From contig OY987302.1 in assembly GCA_963920635.1 (NCBI GenBank), forward strand, positions 40,551,500-40,615,499: a stretch of DNA of 64,000 bases, written 5' to 3'. Both the position numbers and the translations under genes were made by a program. The notes beneath the pieces were generated by a model. It worked only from the letters and a program-made list of their open reading frames with translations. It was not told the DNA's origin and did no database searches. The stretch comes from Pseudeuparius sepicola. Its lineage: Eukaryota > Arthropoda > Insecta > Coleoptera > Anthribidae. This document shows positions 58,667-64,000 of this stretch, in pieces (the stretch's first letter is position 1; the number at the start of each line of letters is the position of its first letter).

Positions 58667-59170
58667 ATGCACCCGTTTGCAATGCAAACATTTGACCAAG
58701 TGCCGATCATCCACGTGAGTAGCGATCCGTTCTCCGAGCACAGACAAAGTAATAACACGATAATCATCCAAGGCAATGGCAACGCCATACTCTTCGGAAT
58801 GAGCAACCAGTTCAACAAGGAAATGCCGAAGAAGTTGATGTCTCGTGTGGCTCCAGAAGAGTTCGCCTACACAGTGTCTAGGATAAATAGGTTTCTCAAG
58901 GACCGATTGTCGTTTGCTATGAAAATGGCTTGTTGTGGGTGTTCCTTATTTTGCTGCACGGCGGGGTTGTCCTTAGGCCCTTCGTTGTTACTTCACAAGC
59001 ATACCAAGTATCTGGTAAGGAGAATTCTGGAACAGGAAAATCGAAGGTTGTACAACAAACTGGGTTTGCACTGGAAATTAATTAAGAAGACGTTCGGAAC
59101 TGCAACAACGATAGAGTATTGCTTGCAGATAGAGTTTTTGAAACATAATAAGTTAGATGTTCCTGATTAA
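58667..59170 (+). CDS. CHIC2: CHIC/Erf4-family cysteine-rich hydrophobic domain protein
   Basis: 167 codons, single exon; ATG at 58667 (MHPFAMQTF) or the next one at 58682. Alignable with vertebrate CHIC1/CHIC2 (165 aa for human CHIC2): GNGNAILFGMSNQF matches the G.VTVFGLSN..F motif, then RVAPEEFAYTVSRIN, a Cys cluster ACCGCSLFCCTAGLSLGP, and the C-terminal QENRRLYNKLGLHWKL and TTIEYCLQIEFL blocks. Family members attach to membranes through palmitoylated cysteines and are related to Golga7/Erf4, partners of DHHC palmitoyl-transferases. Oddities: fewer Cys in the cluster than the vertebrate proteins, no acidic N-terminal box, and no intron. No poly(A) tract follows the stop, so a recent retrocopy is not supported. 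The frame is intact, so the gene is probably functional, perhaps a diverged paralogue. Confidence 0.9.
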   Translation: MHPFAMQTFDQVPIIHVSSDPFSEHRQSNNTIIIQGNGNAILFGMSNQFNKEMPKKLMSRVAPEEFAYTVSRINRFLKDRLSFAMKMACCGCSLFCCTAGLSLGPSLLLHKHTKYLVRRILEQENRRLYNKLGLHWKLIKKTFGTATTIEYCLQIEFLKHNKLDVPD

Positions 59171-59552
59171 ATAAGTAAAACGCTTTAAGTATATGGTTCA
59201 ATTTGTTGTTATTTAAATCCCGTTAGTTTTAATGGGCTCGCAGGATTAAAATTTTAAAATTGATTTGATGATTGCAATTCTGTACATTCATATAAGCCCA
59301 TTGCACAAGGTAAATACTCGCATCTTAGAAATCTAACCCAACCTTTATACTTTGCGATTCGATATCATTACCTTAATAATTATTTGAATTTGTACTATTT
59401 TAGGTCATCCCTTTATTACAAAGGCCTAGAGGTTAGTTACCTACCTGACAACTGATAATACCTATACCTACTAAATTAATCGTACTTAATACCTAGGTAT
59501 GGTATAAATGAAGTTAAAAACCTTTAAATATTATACGGGTGATTCCTGCTGA
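59171..59552. other. Spacer with a segment duplicated at 60.98 kb
   Basis: TCATCCCTTTATTACAAAGGCCTA.AGGTTAG..TACCTACCTGACAAC (59404-59452) and TACTAAATTAATCGTACTTAATACCTAGGTA (59468-59499) recur at 60984-61115. Confidence 0.6.
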
Positions 59553-60260
59553 TATAGTCCTCCTTACGGCAGAATGAGTGCGAAGGGGGAAGAACTCGCA
59601 AATATTATAGAATTAGTCACAGTTCAGGGGCGTAGCTCAATTTTGTGTAACTCACTGACTTAATTTTCATATAATTGTTATTTAATTTATTGTTAATATT
59701 ATTCTTATTCGTGATGCCTTAAATTATGGAGGAAGGAAAACCCTTAACATTGGCAATTATTTCTCATGCTTGAGAATGCAACGTTCTTCCCTGTTTACTC
59801 ATTTTGCACACGTTAACTCCCGAACATACGAAACGCCACTGAGCTCTCTGAGCCGGCGGAAAAAATTTGCCAGCGGCCTAAAAAATGACGTCTGTATGGT
59901 AGCCCAAATACTCAGTTAACTTTACGTACTATAGAAACAGGCACAAAACGCGTTGGCTAACTGATTTTGTCAGACGATTCCTTCGCAGAAGTGCTGTTTT
60001 GCCGTATTTCAAAGGCGATGGTAGGCGCGACGATGTTGAAAAAAATATAATATGTGTTTTCTCACACCTCGTTAAAAATAAATGATGAACAAAAATGGGT
60101 AAGTGGTCCCGTGATGCGAGCTTTATTTTTTAGAGTTCAGAAATTCGGCTTCAATATGATAAAACTTGTATTCGCCAATAAATAACGACTACTCGTATAG
60201 GAAATCTCGTAACGCTGCACGCATTCTTTAGAAACGTTTTCTTTCGTGCTTTGGACTATA
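59553..60260. mobile_element. 0.71-kb non-autonomous element, copy B
   Basis: Same sequence as 46755-47478, with TATAGTCC at the left and GGACTATA at the right, a few indels and substitutions. No coding content. Confidence 0.75.
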
Positions 60261-60830
60261 AGTCTGGTATTTTTACCAGTAGCTATGCTATGGAATAGAT
60301 TGCGCCCCATATCACTGTGTTCCAAGTAATTTCATTTATATTTTACTAGGGTAGCTCGAGAACAGGCGCCTCGACAATAAAATACCTACGAGGCAAAACA
60401 CTTTTTTAACTATATTAAACCGCACCTGGTACTAGTAATGAAAAGAAATGAAGGAGACAGAGAAGACAGATATTTTAGTAAAACCAAGTGACTCCAAGCT
60501 CGCCTAATATAATATTACCAATACTGTTCTACGGCTGGCTACTTGTGCAGCGAAATGCGGTGGATAGGCGTGCCATAATTTCACAGATCTTAGGATATAC
60601 TTGCGTAAATAGTTATAATCGATATGGCTTTATAGAGACCTTTTGACAATATTATAATATGGTGCATTAACCTTTACGTTGTGTTTGGCGACAACCTTAA
60701 AAAAACTTAAAATGAAATGTTATGTATGCTTGTAGAATATGTATATTTTTGACGCCAATTAGGGTTTTTTTATGCTGTTTCAAGTGACTTTAGAAATACT
60801 AAAATGATATTTGCTTGGAGTATTTGAGTA

Positions 60831-60961
60831 TAAAGCCTGGTTCATGCAGCTTCTTTATCTTTTAATTTCACTTTATCTTTAAGAAATAACCAACGGTATT
60901 TAATATTTCTTAAAGATAAAGAAAAATTAAAACATAAAGAAGCTGTATGAACCAGGCTTTA
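60831..60961. mobile_element. 131-bp MITE
   Basis: Perfect 15-bp ends TAAAGCCTGGTTCAT / ATGAACCAGGCTTTA and inner TTTCTTAAAGATAAAG blocks make an almost full hairpin. It is inserted into a sequence (TTGCTTGGAGTATTTGAGTATA) also present, without the MITE, at 61129-61150. Confidence 0.8.
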
Positions 60962-61037
60962 GTTTTAATTTTTTTAAGTGGTCATCCCTTTATTATAAAG
61001 GCCTACAGGTTAGATACCTACCTGACAACGCATAATA

Positions 61038-61067
61038 CCAAAGGCATCGCTGATACGATGCCTTTGG
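61038..61067. repeat. 30-bp hairpin insertion
   Basis: CCAAAGGCATCG / CGATGCCTTTGG forms a perfect 12-bp stem with loop CTGATA. It is absent from the duplicate segment at 59.45 kb and is flanked by ATAATACC on both sides. Confidence 0.7.
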
Positions 61068-61156
61068 ATAATACCTACCACCTACCTACTAAATTAATCG
61101 TACTTAATACCTAGGTAATGATTCTTTGCTTGGAGTGTTTGAGTATATAGGTATAC

Positions 61157-64000
61157 CCCAGAAAAGGACGAATCAGAAGTGGCACTTGCTTTCGGCGCCT
61201 TTGATGTCGCGGTTCCAATTTCCCCTCACGCGCATAGGAAATGAACTCTCCGCCGTTGACATCTGCGCATTGGCCACGCCCACCGTAGTTTGGACAGAGT
61301 AGAACTTGCCCATTGCACGGCCAGGTCCGGGCTATAGAAAATTTTGTGTTTTATATAGCAAAATTAATTTTTAGAATAGTAAAGTTTTTTTCTGGGATTA
61401 GATATAGATAAATTTGGATCTCCAGAAGTGATTTTAAGTAGGTATTTTACTAATGAAAAAAATATTAATATTAATATTTTACTAATGAGAAAAATACATT
61501 TTATTTATTGTACATGGAAATTTCACAATATTTCCTCTTTATTATTTTATACTTACCTATATTAATTAGAAACAACTATGATTTAGGATCAAGTGAACTA
61601 TTGGACTTGGGTGGTTGAAATATTACAATATTGCAATCGACTTGCGTCAAAACTCATAGCTTGGCAATTAATTTGTTTTTTATATAGATCCATTACAATT
61701 ATTATTTGCAAAATTGGTTGACCTTCGTATGACTGGTAGTAAAAAACGTTATTTATCAAAAATGTTTATTACTAAAATCTATAAAAAAATTCAAAAACAA
61801 TAGCACATATGACATATAAAATATAATACCTATAAATACAAAAGATATTATAAACTACTTACGTACATATTATGCACATGCACACTATACATTATCAACT
61901 TAGCCTAATTTTTAAAAATAATGACCCCTGGCAGCACTTATAAATGTTGTAAATTTCGAAGTTTATAATTTTTATTAGTTTTATTAGAAACAACATCACG
62001 ATTTAAAAATTTTAAAGAAGAATAGATTCTAAATCTTACATAAAGGGATAATAAATAGGCATGATTAAAACTAGGGCATGGATGTTGATATGAAATGTTT
62101 TGCAGCTCATTTTTTAATTTCACACCAACATTTTCTTCTAAAGCAAACTTTGGAAAGAGGGTACAAAAATTAACTTCGAGAGTTTCAATATAATTGAGGA
62201 AATTATCGGGAGGTGAAAATAAATGTCCAAAGGTTTCGTTACCACTTGATTTGTATGCTTTAAAATAAGTAAACAAATCAGTATCCCCTAATGTATGACG
62301 TTTACAATATTTAATACAAACTTCACATGAATGTTGTTCCAAGCACTTTCTTAATAAATATCCACAAACATATGATATACTATTTGATTCATGTAGTTCG
62401 AAATCAATATAATCTGGTGCCACCGCACTTAAATCAGAAAAAATAGATCTTGCATTTCCCACAACAACTTTGTTGTAAATTTGTGTATGTTCGGTGGTTA
62501 CATATGACAATAATGAATCAAAGTCCTCAATACAATTAGCCCCCATTGGAATTGGAAATAATTTAAACAAAATAATTTTTTGAAAGCCCTTTCGCATTGG
62601 ATGGGGGTTGGATTCAAGCAATTTCCCCCTTGCTGCCTAATAGTGCCGAAAAAATTTTCGAGACAATCTTGATTTAAGCGTCGAGTGTATAAGGAACTAT
62701 ACTCTAAACAATGAAATTTTTCCCAAAGACCTAAAAATGAATTTATTGTGATTTGCCACCCTTTCAAAAATTTAACTTTATTGGTAACCTCTATATTTTG
62801 TTTTAAAATTTTAATATTCTCAAAATATGTAAACATTTCCTTTAAAAAATGGACTTGGTAATCTGCTCCTATAAAAGGTCTATTGTATTTCTTACTGCCT
62901 GATATTTTTGAGGAATTTAAGATATCAAATAACTTATCAATTTTTTCTACAAATGAAACTGTAGCGTTTGCCGAAGGGGGGAATTGTCCGAATTCAATAA
63001 AGGAATTAAGTGCCGCAGCTACCGTTGCACTGAAAACTTGGACGGCTAAACTAACCTTCAGTTTTTTAAAAGGACTCGGATTAATGTGTTCATCTGTTAA
63101 TTTTGGACACAGCCGAAGAGCCAAAGGCTTATGCTTTTGTTTATTATAAATTTGGTCAATATACGTTTTATTTGTACATCCTTCAGAGGTTTCGAATGTG
63201 TAATTGAAAAAATTATTTCGTGTTGATTTTAAGAGATGCGGCACATCAAAAATATAAAATATTTTTTCGCTATCGACATAAAAATGTGAAGCGTTTGGAG
63301 AGATACCAACTGATTTTGAAAATTGTACAAAATTTGATCCTTGATCAGACACTAACGCACTTACTAGTAATCCTACAGATTTAAGTTTCCTTATTGCTTC
63401 AAAAATAATAAATTTTAATTCCTCCCCTGAACAAGTATCAATAAAGAAATAAGCAACTGGTTGCTTTTACTTAGCAAATATTGCTCTAGCCATAATAGCT
63501 AAAACATATTTAGCAGGAGCATATCTTTTTTCCTTCAATGTATTATGAAAGCCAACAATGGTATCGGAAGATCTATTGTAAAATAAAAACATTTTTAATG
63601 ACATTTCGTCAATACAAAGAATGCACTGTTTTGAAGAACCCTCTAAATTTGTAGCTTTTGATTTAATAACCTCAAAAATGAAACTGTTAAGACCTGCAGT
63701 TATATGCCATTTGCTAGTTATTCTTTGAAGAGTGCTTTTAGATGGCAAATAAAGTGGTTTCATTAAAAATCTATAAGCATTTGGGCTTAGAAAATAAATT
63801 GTTAAGGAAAATTGTTTCATATCTGACGAGTAACGATATCCCTGTGGATCTTTTTTGGAATTTTCTAAATAATGCCTTACAAGTAGTAGCATTAAAGCAG
63901 ACAGTTTTTTCTCACAAATGGCAAGAAATTGTTCGTCATTTATTTCAGTGTCGGCACTGTCGACAGCTTGCTCCAACTTTGAATGCAACTTTCTTTGGAG
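61157..64000 (-). mobile_element. P-like (THAP-type) transposon, copy 2, inverted, cut by the window end
   Basis: Begins with the same 32-bp terminal repeat (CCCAGAAAAGGACGAATCAG) and follows copy 1 (10452-15261) in inverse orientation through the 3' non-coding region and most of exon 4. The THAP exons lie beyond the window. Confidence 0.92.
61938..64000 (-). pseudogene. P-type transposase, exon 4 of copy 2
   Basis: Runs from the window edge leftward. A TAA at 63467-63469 replaces the same Trp codon that is TGA in copy 1. The frame after it is better preserved than in copy 1: one open stretch (63352-62498) covers DQGSNFVQF, DVPHLLKSTRNN, FGQFPPSANATVSF and NQDCLENFFGTIRQQGGN; a frame change near 62555 leads to SYVCGYLLRKCLEQHSCEVC and the end at 61938. 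It lacks copy 1's 4-bp insertion and 8-bp deletion, so the two copies decayed independently after sharing the stop. Confidence 0.88.

Noticed and set aside
58538..58818. Minus-strand frames over the CHIC start
   Set aside because: Antisense to a clearly conserved coding region; no motif.

Overview
This is 64 kb of AT-rich animal DNA. An insect, or at least an arthropod, is most likely: introns are spliced GT-AG, there is an env-bearing errantivirus-type Gypsy element, P-like THAP transposons are present, and short TAGGTACCTA-type runs are common. The species cannot be named from sequence alone. Host genes are sparse. I support three: a small intronless gene for a Trp-rich repeat protein (3.7-4.4 kb, minus strand); the first two coding exons of a MELK-type protein kinase (16.8-17.5 kb, plus strand); and a single-exon homologue of the CHIC/Erf4 cysteine-rich palmitoyl-protein family (58.7-59.2 kb, plus strand). 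Most of the rest is mobile DNA or its remains.

Layout. 0-3.1 kb: 3' half of a Gypsy/errantivirus provirus (integrase, env, 172-bp 3' LTR). 3.2-10.1 kb: a fold-back MITE, the Trp-repeat gene with a good core promoter, a 44-bp minisatellite, and two non-autonomous hAT elements with exact 8-bp target duplications, each carrying a nested MITE. 10.45-15.26 kb: a complete P-like element with 32-bp inverted repeats, THAP exons and a damaged transposase. 16-17.5 kb: a palindromic MITE and the MELK exons. 17.58-24.57 kb: about 7 kb bounded by inverted repeats and an 8-bp direct repeat inside MELK intron 2, built of satellites and fold-back units. 24.6-27.6 kb: a SINE-like unit and three tandem 860-bp repeats. 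28-30.9 kb: a Jockey-like LINE with only two stop codons. 31-33.8 kb: a decayed ZMYM1-like hAT transposase. 33.9-43.9 kb: nested MITEs, a mariner relic, a Tc1-type MITE, inverted 21-bp arrays and a fold-back element. 46.7-50.9 kb: MITE copies, a transposase fragment and a SINE-like head. 51.1-56.6 kb: a mosaic of arms made of about 20-bp subrepeats (two direct, one inverted) carrying LINE fragments and a 380-bp P-type MITE. 57.1-61.1 kb: a MITE, CHIC and a second copy of a 0.7-kb element. 61.16 kb to the end: a second, inverted copy of the P-like element.

How the parts relate. The genes do not form a pathway. The window reads as gene-poor sequence in which a kinase gene has a very large intron or is broken, and transposons have inserted into one another. 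The most informative points are: both P-like copies carry a stop at the same transposase codon (TGA in one, TAA in the other); the P-type MITE has its empty target site preserved in a neighbouring repeat arm; the 51-57 kb arms resemble Drosophila Foldback architecture; and the Trp-repeat gene is an unrecognised protein with a convincing promoter.
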